DNA from: Streptomyces ortus
GTDB taxonomy: Bacteria > Actinomycetota > Actinomycetes > Streptomycetales > Streptomycetaceae
DNA: 64,000 nucleotides
Direction of reading: 5' to 3'
Assembly (NCBI RefSeq): GCF_026341275.1
Contig: NZ_JAIFZO010000002.1
Coordinates: 8,400,118-8,464,117 of the forward strand
The translations under genes and the position numbers were made by a program. Position 1 is the stretch's first letter, and each line of letters opens with the position of its first letter. Below are positions 8,505 through 16,517 of the stretch, in pieces. The notes beneath the pieces are model-generated. The model was not told the DNA's origin. It searched no databases and saw nothing but the letters and a program-made list of their open reading frames with translations.

Positions 8505-9374
8505 ATGGGAGCGGACAATACGGTTCTGGTCATCGGAGCCACCGGAAACGTGGGCCCCCTCGTCGTCCGTCAGCTGATCGACGAGGGCGTCACCACGCGT
8601 GCTCTGCTCCTGGCGGACGACCCCAAGGCGGGACGCCTGCCGGACGAGGGGTTCGAGGTCTTCCACGGCGACCTGGCCGACCCCGACAGCCTGCTGCCGG
8701 CCCTCGACGGAGTCGAGTCGGTCCTACTGATGTGGCCGTTCTTCACCCTGAACGTCGACACGGCGCCCGCGGTCCTGGAGCGCATCGCACGACAGGCCCG
8801 GCGCGTCGTCTTCGTCTCCTCGATCGGCGTGCACATCGGCTACGAGCACACGGACAACAACTGCCACGCCTACCTCGAGGAGCTGATCGAGAAGACCGGC
8901 CTGGAGTGGACCTTCCTGCAGACCACCGGTTTCGCGGCCAACGCCAGGCTCTCCTACGCCCAGCAGATGAAGGCCACCGGCATCGTGCGGTCCCCCTACG
9001 GCGCCGCCGCCCGCTCCTCCATCCATGAGGGAGACGTCGCCGCGGTCGCGGTGCGGGCCCTGCGGAGCAGCGAACTCGCCGGCCGGCGCCTGGTCATCAC
9101 CGGCCCCGAGGTCCTCACCCAGATCGAACAGGTGAAGATCATCGGCGAGATCATCGGGACCGAGCCGACCTGGCAGGACGTACCGGCCGAGGCCGCGCTG
9201 AAGGCCATGGTGTCCGCGGGCTGGCCGCCCGCCTACGCCAGCGGCGCCCTTGAGTACTTCGAGATGCTCACCAAGGAGCCCGAGCTGATCACCACGACCG
9301 TCCAGGACGTCCTCGGCCGTCCGCCCCGCACCTTCCGCGAGTGGGCGGTGGAGTTCGCCGATGACTTCCGCTGA
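8505..9374 (+). CDS. NmrA-like NAD(P)-binding oxidoreductase
   Basis: The protein has 289 residues. It opens with TVLVIGATGNVGPLVVRQL, the GxxGxxG nucleotide-binding loop of atypical short-chain dehydrogenases (NmrA/QOR2 type), and continues with the SSIGVH segment of that fold. The catalytic Tyr-Lys pair of classical SDRs is not obvious, as is usual in the NmrA group, so it may be a reductase or a redox sensor. A Shine-Dalgarno-like AAAGGGAAAGG precedes 8505. Its last 14 bases overlap the start of the next gene in another frame, which implies coupled translation. Confidence 0.8.
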   Translation: MGADNTVLVIGATGNVGPLVVRQLIDEGVTTRALLLADDPKAGRLPDEGFEVFHGDLADPDSLLPALDGVESVLLMWPFFTLNVDTAPAVLERIARQARRVVFVSSIGVHIGYEHTDNNCHAYLEELIEKTGLEWTFLQTTGFAANARLSYAQQMKATGIVRSPYGAAARSSIHEGDVAAVAVRALRSSELAGRRLVITGPEVLTQIEQVKIIGEIIGTEPTWQDVPAEAALKAMVSAGWPPAYASGALEYFEMLTKEPELITTTVQDVLGRPPRTFREWAVEFADDFR

Positions 9375-10011
9375 CGGGACGCGGGAGGGGTTCCGCACCT
9401 TCCTCATCCTGCGCACGCACGGGGCGGGAGCGGCCCAGGAGGCCGTGCAGGTGCTGGCGGAACAGTCCGCGGATCCGGGTCGCCTCGGCGGCTTCCTCTC
9501 CTCCCGGATCCACCTCGGCCTCGACGGGGACGTCGTCGTGCACTGCGTCGCCTGGCGCGACGAGACGAGTGCCCGCAACGGCTACCCCGCCCGCGTCGGA
9601 GAGGCGCTGCTGGACCGGCTCGGCCGGGAGGCCCTGCTGCGCACGGACCTGGTCGGCGGCACACCGGAACCGGGCGTACGGGGCCCGTCGGCGGACAGCC
9701 CGCCCGGTCTGGTCTGCGTCGCGGTCCGGCACGTCGCCGACCGGGAGGCCGCCAGGGCCATGGCGGACCTGCTGCGCCGCAGCGGCGACTGGAAGAAGGA
9801 CTTCCCCGGGTTCGTCTCGGCGACGCCGTACATCAGCCCCGACGGCCGGACCTACGTCAACTACCCGCAGTGGACGGACCGCGACGCGTTCGACGCGTAC
9901 ATGGCCGACCGGCGCAACGCGGACGGGCAGCAGGACATCAGCGCCCTGGAGGTCGCACCGCCGGACCTGTTCCTGTGCACCCTGGTCGCCGAGACCGTCG
10001 CGGCCGGATGA
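9361..10011 (+). CDS. Protein with two ABM-type (antibiotic biosynthesis monooxygenase) domains
   Basis: The protein has 216 residues and two repeats of the dimeric alpha/beta-barrel type. One spans about 10-85 (ends DDVVVHCVAWRDETSARNGY-like) and the other about 105-205 (YVNYPQWTDRDAFDAYMADR). The pattern of a beta strand ending in W followed by D-x-x-x-x-x-Y is typical of ABM/EthD proteins. Members are cofactor-free oxygenases or cyclases in polyketide pathways, and some only bind haem. The start overlaps the NmrA-like gene by 14 bases, so both are one translational unit. The substrate is unknown. Confidence 0.7.
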   Translation: MTSADGTREGFRTFLILRTHGAGAAQEAVQVLAEQSADPGRLGGFLSSRIHLGLDGDVVVHCVAWRDETSARNGYPARVGEALLDRLGREALLRTDLVGGTPEPGVRGPSADSPPGLVCVAVRHVADREAARAMADLLRRSGDWKKDFPGFVSATPYISPDGRTYVNYPQWTDRDAFDAYMADRRNADGQQDISALEVAPPDLFLCTLVAETVAAG

Positions 10012-10132
10012 CGGAATGAGGGGAGCGGCCCCTCTCCCGCGTGAGCGCCCCTCCCACCGGGCGCGGCCCTCCGCGTCCTTCGAGGTCCTGGCCCACCGCC
10101 GCACCCGTATTCGCCCGGAGGAAGAGACAGGC

Positions 10133-10933
10133 ATGACAACGGACGCACAGTCCACCCGAAGCACCGGATCGCTGACCCAGGGACACCTCTCCCCGCTCGA
10201 CCAGATCCGGCTGTTCGAGAAGAAGTACGACGCGGTGAGCACCGCCGTCGTCGACCGGCTGGAGCCCGCCCCCACATGGCGCTGCCTGGACCTCGGCGCC
10301 GGCGCCGGATCCATGTCGTACTGGCTGGCGGAGCGGGTCGGCGAGGGCACGGTGCTCGCACTGGACACCGACACGGGATACCTGGAACCCGACCGGGCGG
10401 ACAACCTGAGCGTCCTTCAGGCGGACCTGACCACGGCGGAGTTCCCGGACGGCACGTTCGACCTGATCTTCGCCCGTGCCGTCCTGGAACATGTGCGGGA
10501 GCCGGAGAAGGTGCTCGGCCGCATCACCCGATGGCTGGCGCCGGGCGGCTGGCTGGTGGCGGAGGACTTCTACTACCTGCCCGCCGACCACGCCCCCACC
10601 CCCGTCGGTCGAGCCCTCGTCGGCGCCTATGTGCGCCGCATGGAGGCCCAGGGCGCCGACATGCGGTGGGCCAGGGGCCTGCCCGCCGCCCTCGGCCGGG
10701 CGGGCCTCACGGACGTCGAGTCCAGGGTGACCCCCGCCGGCCCCGGCCAGTCGCCGGCCGACGACGAGCTGATCGGCACCCGGCTGCGCCAGGAGGGCCA
10801 CACCCTGGTGGAGAGCGGCCTGGTCACCGCCGAACAGCTCACCGACTTCCTCGACGCCCTCGGCACGCCCCGCGGCCAGGACATGACCACGCTGCTGGTC
10901 TCCGCGTGGGGACGCCGACCGCTGGAGGGCTGA
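10133..10933 (+). CDS. Class I SAM-dependent methyltransferase
   Basis: The protein has 266 residues. Motif I is CLDLGAGAGSMSYWLAE, the acidic residue after strand beta2 is in VLALDTDTGYL, the post-motif is ADLTTAEFPDGTFDLIFARAV, and LAPGGWLVAED follows. The pattern is of a small-molecule O/C/N-methyltransferase of the UbiE/Mtf type. It starts at the ATG 10133 after GGAGGAAGAGA. It lies 121 bases after the ABM protein and just before the kinase/GH3 run, in the same direction. The methyl acceptor is unknown. Confidence 0.82.
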   Translation: MTTDAQSTRSTGSLTQGHLSPLDQIRLFEKKYDAVSTAVVDRLEPAPTWRCLDLGAGAGSMSYWLAERVGEGTVLALDTDTGYLEPDRADNLSVLQADLTTAEFPDGTFDLIFARAVLEHVREPEKVLGRITRWLAPGGWLVAEDFYYLPADHAPTPVGRALVGAYVRRMEAQGADMRWARGLPAALGRAGLTDVESRVTPAGPGQSPADDELIGTRLRQEGHTLVESGLVTAEQLTDFLDALGTPRGQDMTTLLVSAWGRRPLEG

Positions 10934-10961
10934 CCTGCGTCCGCATCGCGCCAGAATTCCA

Positions 10962-10997
10962 TGACATCCGGTAGGGATCCGTGACATCCGGTAGGGA
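10962..10997 (+). repeat. Two direct copies of a 16-base sequence before the kinase gene
   Basis: TGACATCCGGTAGGGA occurs at 10962-10977 and again at 10982-10997, a period of 20 bases. The pair covers the region just upstream of the probable kinase start (GTG at 11011), and the second copy runs into AGGGAGAGG, the likely ribosome site. It may be a simple duplication or a pair of regulator half sites. Confidence 0.7.
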
Positions 10998-11010
10998 GAG
11001 GAAAAGCGCT

Positions 11011-11733
11011 GTGCCCTCCAGCCGCAACAATCCGGCGCCGCACCCAAGATCCTCGAATTCGCCGAACGGCGGCGAAGCCGAGGACGAAGACCGGGACGAC
11101 TCCGTCCCGCGGTTCTTCGTCCTTCTCGGACCGGACTACGCGGGAAAGTCATCGGTGCTCACCGAATTGCGGCGCTCGGCCACACCCTGGCGGCTCGTCT
11201 CCCTCGACGACACCTTCCTGGCTCCGGAACACGCCCTCATCGCACGGCTGCGCCGGGACGTGGTGAAGGACGTCGCCCCGCACGAGACCCGCTGGTCCCC
11301 GGACTTCCTCGCCGCCATGGTGCACACGGCCGTCGTGCATCTGCGGGACCAGCTCCTGAACGGCGATCCGCGGACCCCCGCGGTCGTCGACTCCTACTAC
11401 TACAAGTTCCTCGCGAAGTGCCGGCTGGCCGGCGTGCCCGACGAACCCCTGCTCACCTGGTGGCGGTCCTTCCCCCGGCCGGGCCGGGTCATCTACCTCG
11501 ACGTCACCCCCGAGAGCGCCTGGAGCCGCTCGCGTGAGGGCGCCGACCTCAACCCCCTGGAGCACTACGGCCCGCGGCCCGGCCCGTACGGCTTCAAGCG
11601 CTACCAGACCGACCTCGACCGGCTCGTACGCGAGGAGATACGGGACCTGCCCGTGACCGTCCTCGCGGAGCAGAACGACGCCGCGCGGACGGCGGCCACC
11701 GTACGGGAGCTGATCACCGATGAACTCGGCTGA
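11011..11733 (+). CDS. Thymidylate-kinase-like P-loop kinase
   Basis: The protein has 240 residues from GTG 11011 (AGGGAGAGG upstream; GTG 10981 is an in-frame alternative lacking one). The Walker A motif is LLGPDYAGKSS near residue 40. VVDSYYYKFLAK corresponds to the DRYYYS loop of thymidylate kinases. YLDVTPESAWSRSREG resembles their LID/arginine region. It probably phosphorylates a nucleotide or another small molecule with ATP. Its last 14 bases overlap the start of the GH3-type synthetase, so both are translated together. In a biosynthetic run, a modified role is more likely than housekeeping dTMP kinase activity. Confidence 0.7.
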   Translation: MPSSRNNPAPHPRSSNSPNGGEAEDEDRDDSVPRFFVLLGPDYAGKSSVLTELRRSATPWRLVSLDDTFLAPEHALIARLRRDVVKDVAPHETRWSPDFLAAMVHTAVVHLRDQLLNGDPRTPAVVDSYYYKFLAKCRLAGVPDEPLLTWWRSFPRPGRVIYLDVTPESAWSRSREGADLNPLEHYGPRPGPYGFKRYQTDLDRLVREEIRDLPVTVLAEQNDAARTAATVRELITDELG

Positions 11734-13438
11734 CCAAGGGGCGGGCCCGGACCGCGCGGCGCGCTACACCGCGCGGGTCCACGCGGAACGGGCACAGCTG
11801 GTGTCCGCCCTCGACGACCTGCCCGGACACCAGCGCCACGTCCTCACCGACCTCCTGAGCTTCAACGCGGGGACCCACTACGGGACCGCGCACGGCTTCG
11901 GCCGTGTCCGCACCCTCGACGAGTACCGCCGGGCGGTGCCCATCCAGACGTACGCCGATCTGGAACCCTGGATCGAGCGGAGCGCGGCCGGTGAGGCGAA
12001 CGTCCTGACCGCCGACCGGCCCGCGGTCTTCTTCACCAGCAGCGGAAGCACCGGCGCCCACAAGAAGATCCCGGTCACCCCACGCTTCATGCGTACCACC
12101 TTCTTCCCCTTCTACTACGCGGCCTGGGCACCGCTGCTCACCCACTTCCCCGAGGTGCTCCAGCGCCCGGACGCGGTGCTCAACCTCAAGCACGACCCGC
12201 TGTCCGCCCCACCCACCACCAGCTCCGGCAAACCCCATGTCGGCGCGTCCCAGGTGAACTTCGGGGACACCTTCGGCGAGCCCCTGTCCGCCGAGCCCGG
12301 CACCGTCGACACCGCCTGGGCGGAACTGCCCGTACCCGTCGACGCGCGCGACCACCTGGAGAAGGCGTACCTGCGGCTGCGCCTCGCGGTGACGGGCGAC
12401 GTCCGCTGCGTCATCGGGATCAACCCCGCGATGGTCGCCGCCCTGCCCCACCAACTGCGCCTGTGGTGGCCGCGGATCGTCAAGGAGATCCGCGACGGCA
12501 CCCTCGGCGGCCACCCGCACGGCAGTCCCGACCCGCTCCGGGCGGCCGAACTGGAAGCCCTCGCCGACCGGTTCGGGACCGTACGCCCCGCTCATGTGTG
12601 GCCCCGGCTAAGGGCCCTGTTCTGCTGGACCACCGGCCTCGCCACCCTCTATCTGCCCCGGCTGCGCGAGGAGTTCGGCGCCGGAGTCAGCGTGCTGCCC
12701 GCCCCGGTCGCGGCCTCCGAGGGCCCGGTTGCGGTCGCCCTGGACCGGCACGGCAGTGCGGGAAGCCCCGTTGCCACCGCCTGCGTGTACGAGTTCGTCG
12801 ACGCGGACGACGACCTGACGCCCGACGCACCGACCCTTACGCCCCAGGACCTCGAAGCGGGACGCGACTACCACGTCGTCTTCAGCCACGTCGGAGGCCT
12901 CTACCGCTACGCCGTCGGCGATGTCGTCCGGGTCGTCGACCGGACCGGCGGAGTACCCCGCCTGGCCTACGCGGGCCGGGCCACCCGCAGCGACCACGCG
13001 GGGGAGCGGCTGCGCGACGCCCAGGTCACCCGGGCCCTGGCCGGCGCACTGGACGCGGGCGGACTCGAACTGCGCAACGTGGCCACCCGGGTGGACACCA
13101 CCGACGGCACCGGCCGGTACGTGTTCGCGGTGTCCCCGGCGGGCAGCCCCTGGCACGACGACGAGACCGCCGCGTTCGGTGCGCGGCTCGACGAAGGACT
13201 GGCCCGCGAATCGGCGGGCTACCGCGCGGCCCGGGCCGACGGCCGGCTAGCCGCGCCCACCACGCTCAGGCTGCCCGCCGACGCCTTCCTGCGCGACTGG
13301 CAGGACACCGTCGCCGGCGGTGTCAGGCCAACCCAGGTCAAGGACCGGCTCTTCCGACAGGATCCGGCCCAGTGGGAGCGGCTCGTGGGCCGCGACGCGG
13401 TGGCACCGGGCCCACCGGCCCGGGAGGAGTCCTTATGA
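11720..13438 (+). CDS. GH3-family acyl-adenylate / acyl-amide synthetase
   Basis: The protein has 572 residues. The ATP loop is FFTSSGSTGAHKKIPVT at residues 104-120, motif II lies around APVAASEGPVAVAL, and motif III is GLYRYAVGDVVRV. This is the order of plant GH3 enzymes, which adenylate a carboxylic acid and couple it to an amino acid. Length matches the family. In bacteria GH3 proteins are uncommon and mostly occur in secondary metabolism. The start overlaps the kinase gene by 14 bases, and the stop overlaps a further ATG (ATGA at 13435-13438). It is the best candidate for the bond-forming step of this locus; acid and amine are unknown. Confidence 0.82.
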   Translation: MNSADQGAGPDRAARYTARVHAERAQLVSALDDLPGHQRHVLTDLLSFNAGTHYGTAHGFGRVRTLDEYRRAVPIQTYADLEPWIERSAAGEANVLTADRPAVFFTSSGSTGAHKKIPVTPRFMRTTFFPFYYAAWAPLLTHFPEVLQRPDAVLNLKHDPLSAPPTTSSGKPHVGASQVNFGDTFGEPLSAEPGTVDTAWAELPVPVDARDHLEKAYLRLRLAVTGDVRCVIGINPAMVAALPHQLRLWWPRIVKEIRDGTLGGHPHGSPDPLRAAELEALADRFGTVRPAHVWPRLRALFCWTTGLATLYLPRLREEFGAGVSVLPAPVAASEGPVAVALDRHGSAGSPVATACVYEFVDADDDLTPDAPTLTPQDLEAGRDYHVVFSHVGGLYRYAVGDVVRVVDRTGGVPRLAYAGRATRSDHAGERLRDAQVTRALAGALDAGGLELRNVATRVDTTDGTGRYVFAVSPAGSPWHDDETAAFGARLDEGLARESAGYRAARADGRLAAPTTLRLPADAFLRDWQDTVAGGVRPTQVKDRLFRQDPAQWERLVGRDAVAPGPPAREESL

Positions 13439-13560
13439 CAAGGCCGAGCCATGTCGTGCGGGTTGGGGATCCGCCCGGCCGCCGAGGCAGGGTGACCGGC
13501 GTCCGCACAAGCCACATCCGGCCCTCCCGGGCCGCCCGACACCTCACGGAGCGCCCATGA
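13435..13560 (+). CDS. Possible 41-aa peptide, overlapped by ATGA at both ends
   Basis: The ATG at 13435 overlaps the GH3 stop as ATGA and is preceded by GGGAGGAG at ideal spacing. The stop TGA at 13558-13560 overlaps the start of the methyltransferase gene, again as ATGA. The peptide is basic (nine or so Arg, plus His) and has no Cys or Lys. About 80 percent of its third codon positions are G or C, lower than in the neighbours, so coding bias is only moderate. Either it is a real small protein or coupling peptide, or it is a chance open frame in the spacer between GH3 and methyltransferase. Confidence 0.35.
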   Translation: MTRPSHVVRVGDPPGRRGRVTGVRTSHIRPSRAARHLTERP

Positions 13561-14453
13561 CCATGCACGAGACCCCGACCGTCACGGACGCGGTGCCACT
13601 GGGCCCGCTGGAACGCACCGCACTGCTGACCGCGGCGCTGCGTGCCGCCGAGACGAGCCGTCCGGACCGCCTCTACACGGACCCGTACGCCGCCGGTCTG
13701 GCCGGCGCCGCGGGCTGGGCGCTGCTCGCCGAGATCGCCGCGGTCACCGGCCGCCGCACCGACGAGTCGGACGTGCCGAGCACACCCGACTTCAACGCCA
13801 TCCGCACCCGCTTCCTCGACGACCACCTGCGCCGCCTCACCCGCGAAGCCGGCATACGGCAGATCGTGATGGCGCCCGCAGGCCTCGACACCCGCGCCTG
13901 GCGGCTGCGCTGGCCGGCCGGCACCCGCTGGTTCGAGATCGACCAACCGGCCCTGCTCGCCCGCAAACGGCGGCGGATGGCCGAGTCCAGGCCCTCCGCG
14001 GACCTGCGTACCGTCCCCGCCGATCTCACCGGTCTCGACTGGGAGACGAGACTGCAGGAGAGCGGCTACGACCCGGCTCGCCCCTCGGTGTGGGTACTGG
14101 AAGGACTGCTGTACTACCTGCCGCCGGACGAAGTGCGTCGGCTGCTGACCAGGATCGCCGCCTGCTCCGCCCCCGGCAGCAGGATCGCCGCCGACCTGGT
14201 GAACACCGCGGCCCTGACGCTGCCCGAGATGGAGCCGCTGCTCTCCGTGTTCGAGGGCTGGGGCGCCCCCTGGATGTCCGGCTGCGATGTTCCCGAGCGT
14301 CTCTTCGACCAGTGCGGATACATGGTGAAAGCCGTCCAGCCCGGCGAGCCCGGGGCCGACTTCGGCCGCTGGCCCGACCCGGTGCCGCCCCGCAGCGCCC
14401 GGGGAGCACGCCGGGTGTTCTTCGTCCACGGCTCCCTCCGGGTGCCGCGGTGA
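13557..14453 (+). CDS. Ppm1/Ppm2/Tcm-type class I methyltransferase
   Basis: The protein has 298 residues. It follows the TIGR00027/leucine-carboxyl-methyltransferase pattern: ERTALLTAALRAAE at the start, RTRFLDDHLRR near residue 80, QIVMAPAGLDTRAWRLRWP (motif I), FEIDQPALLARKR, and VWVLEGLLYYLPPDEVRRLL. Such enzymes O-methylate carboxyl or hydroxyl groups in Streptomyces and mycobacterial metabolites. Motif I here reads MAPAGLDTR where VxLGAGLDTR is usual, so the first Gly is missing. The start ATG overlaps the stop of the 41-aa reading frame, and the stop overlaps the GTG of the ArgRS-like gene (GTGA at 14450). Confidence 0.82.
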   Translation: MTMHETPTVTDAVPLGPLERTALLTAALRAAETSRPDRLYTDPYAAGLAGAAGWALLAEIAAVTGRRTDESDVPSTPDFNAIRTRFLDDHLRRLTREAGIRQIVMAPAGLDTRAWRLRWPAGTRWFEIDQPALLARKRRRMAESRPSADLRTVPADLTGLDWETRLQESGYDPARPSVWVLEGLLYYLPPDEVRRLLTRIAACSAPGSRIAADLVNTAALTLPEMEPLLSVFEGWGAPWMSGCDVPERLFDQCGYMVKAVQPGEPGADFGRWPDPVPPRSARGARRVFFVHGSLRVPR

Positions 14454-15637
14454 ACGAGAGCGGCACAGCGACCGCGACCGCCGTCGCGACCCTGCCGCAG
14501 CCCCGGCGGCCCGGGACCCGACCGGCCCGGCACCGGGTCCTGCTGGCCCCCGTCACCGTCACGCCGTCCAAGCCGCTCACCCCGAGCCACCTCAAGGGAC
14601 TGCTGTGGTCGGACGTCATGTACCGCGCCACCAGCCAGGTGGCCGAGGTGACCCTCCGCTACAGCCACACCACCTACCACCCCACCGAACAGACCCTCGG
14701 CTTCTGGGAGTTCCTCGACCGCCGCTACGGCGACCTCGACTACGACTGCCTCGACGAGTGCGGCATCGGGGAGCTGTACGTGGCCTTCCGCGCCGCCGGC
14801 GGAACCGCCCCCGCGGCTGCCCTGCGACCCTACGCGGAGGCCGTCGCACAGGGCTGGACGCATCCCGCCGCCACCCGGGTCCTCGGCATCTGGACCGGTC
14901 AGTACGAGGCGCTCGGCCTGACCGACCCCGGACTGCTCGCCCACCAGCCGCCGGGGCTCGGCCTGACCGAGATGATCGACAGGCTCGGCGCCCTCGGGAT
15001 GTGCCTGGACCACCGGCCGCTCGGCGGCCCCGTCTTCCTCGACCTCACCCGCCACGGCCTGCCACTGCGTCCCCTGGTCTCCGCCGACGGCCGACCCAAC
15101 TACCTCGCCTGCGCGCTGCGTGAACTCATGCCGCTGGCAGTCGGGTACGACGAGGTCGTCCTGCTCTACGACAGCCAGCTCGACCCCGACTACCAGCGCC
15201 TCGCCCGAGTCCTTGCGGTGCTCGGGCCCAGTGTGGTCCGGGTACCGGTCGGACGCGTCCCGATCGACGGCACCATCCGCTCCGCGCGCGAGGGCGGCTG
15301 GCAGGACCACCACGCCGGCGCCCTGCTCGACGCGGCCGGGTCCGGGCACAGTCCGGCCGCCATACGGCTCGGTATGCGGCTGTACTTCATCGCCGTACTC
15401 GGTCCCGGGCACAGCGAGGGCTACCGGCCGGAGCTGCTGCGCCAGTATCTCGGCCGCGCCGAACGCCTGATCGCGTCGGGCCACACGGATCCGCGGCCAC
15501 CGGAACGGCCCCTCGCCGAACGGGTGGACGGGCACAGGAGGGATCGACTGCACGTCGATCCCTACCGGTTGACCTGCTCCCTCCTCGGCCGACGCCGGCG
15601 GCCGGCGGCCGACCTCCTGACAGAGGTGTACCTGTGA
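14450..15637 (+). CDS. Free-standing ArgRS-like (class I aminoacyl-tRNA synthetase fold) protein
   Basis: The protein has 395 residues. No exact family is recognised, but the layout matches arginyl-tRNA synthetase in order. SKPLTPSHLKGLLWSDVMYR (residues 40-59) resembles the HIGH region (KPLHVGHLR...). ADGRPNYLACALRELMP (212-228) resembles the ATP-side strand (DGxxxYxxRDIA). DEVVLLYDSQLDPDYQRL follows. GRVPIDGTIRSAREG (268-282) stands where ArgRS has its KMSKS loop. At 395 residues it lacks the Add1 and most of the anticodon-binding regions of the roughly 590-residue enzyme. It may activate an amino acid for a non-ribosomal ligation. GTG 14450 overlaps the methyltransferase stop; its ribosome site is weak, so coupling is likely. 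Confidence 0.55.
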   Translation: MNESGTATATAVATLPQPRRPGTRPARHRVLLAPVTVTPSKPLTPSHLKGLLWSDVMYRATSQVAEVTLRYSHTTYHPTEQTLGFWEFLDRRYGDLDYDCLDECGIGELYVAFRAAGGTAPAAALRPYAEAVAQGWTHPAATRVLGIWTGQYEALGLTDPGLLAHQPPGLGLTEMIDRLGALGMCLDHRPLGGPVFLDLTRHGLPLRPLVSADGRPNYLACALRELMPLAVGYDEVVLLYDSQLDPDYQRLARVLAVLGPSVVRVPVGRVPIDGTIRSAREGGWQDHHAGALLDAAGSGHSPAAIRLGMRLYFIAVLGPGHSEGYRPELLRQYLGRAERLIASGHTDPRPPERPLAERVDGHRRDRLHVDPYRLTCSLLGRRRRPAADLLTEVYL

Positions 15638-16506
15638 GTCCCGACCACCACCACCGCCGCACGGACACAGCAACTTCGGTGGCCGCAGACGCAGTCGGAG
15701 ACGCGGACACGGCTACCGAAACGGTGCAGCGAACCCTGCGGACCGCTTTGCGGGAACGGCTGAGCCGCGCGCACCCGGACCTGGCGTCAGGGCACGACCT
15801 CTCGACGACGCAGGGCCTGGCCGCGGCGGGCTCCGCGTCCGCCGCGGCCGACACCACTCTGGTGGCCGTGGTGGTACGGGACCTGGACCTCGCGGCCTGG
15901 GCCGGGCAGACCTGCGCGTACGCCCTGGGCCTGGACGCGACGGAGGGCGCTGCCTGGCGGCGGGCCTTCACCCGGACCGTGTTCCTCGCGGGCAACCCGG
16001 CGGAGCTCGCGGCCCGGTTCCCGTTCGCCCGGACGGCCGAGGACATGTCGGCCGCCTGGACCGCGCCCGCGCCGCCCGGGGCCACCGCCGCGCTGCGCCG
16101 CCTGCTGAAGCTGCTGCAGGCTCCGGCGGAGGTCCCGAACGGCGGGGACATCGCCTTCGGGGTGCCCCACCCGACACTCAGGGTGCCCGGACCCTCGGCC
16201 GGCGGTACTCCGGCGCCGTCCCGTCCGCCCGTCAGCAGAGCGGTCCACCTGGCCACCGTCGGCTGCACGATGTCGGCCGCCCTGGTCCACCTGAACCACC
16301 TGCTGGCCGAGGCCGCCCTGGACAGGCTCGTCGCACCGGGGGACCGCCTCGTGCTGCGCAAGGTTCCCCGCCTCGTGGAAGGACGGGAACCCTTCGACGC
16401 CGTACGTGTCGTCCCGGACGAACGGGTCCCCGGCCGGCTGCGCCTGGCCGCCGCACTGACCGCGCCGCTGACAGTCCCGCACAACACCTCGACAGAAGCG
16501 AGCTGA
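15634..16506 (+). CDS. Orphan protein of the GH3/ArgRS-like run
   Basis: The protein has 290 residues starting at the GTG that overlaps the stop of the ArgRS-like gene (GTGA at 15634). I do not recognise its family with confidence; it may belong to an actinomycete DUF family found beside similar clusters. Visible features are an ALRERLSRAHPDLA start, an EGAAWRRAFTRTVFLAGNPAEL segment in the first half, a Pro-rich linker near residues 170-205, and a C-terminal alpha/beta stretch with VHLNHLLAEAALDRLVAPGD. There is no signal peptide, membrane helix or obvious catalytic motif. Tight coupling suggests a partner of the ArgRS-like or GH3 protein. Confidence 0.7.
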   Translation: MSPDHHHRRTDTATSVAADAVGDADTATETVQRTLRTALRERLSRAHPDLASGHDLSTTQGLAAAGSASAAADTTLVAVVVRDLDLAAWAGQTCAYALGLDATEGAAWRRAFTRTVFLAGNPAELAARFPFARTAEDMSAAWTAPAPPGATAALRRLLKLLQAPAEVPNGGDIAFGVPHPTLRVPGPSAGGTPAPSRPPVSRAVHLATVGCTMSAALVHLNHLLAEAALDRLVAPGDRLVLRKVPRLVEGREPFDAVRVVPDERVPGRLRLAAALTAPLTVPHNTSTEAS

Positions 16507-16517
16507 CCAGCCCCGGA

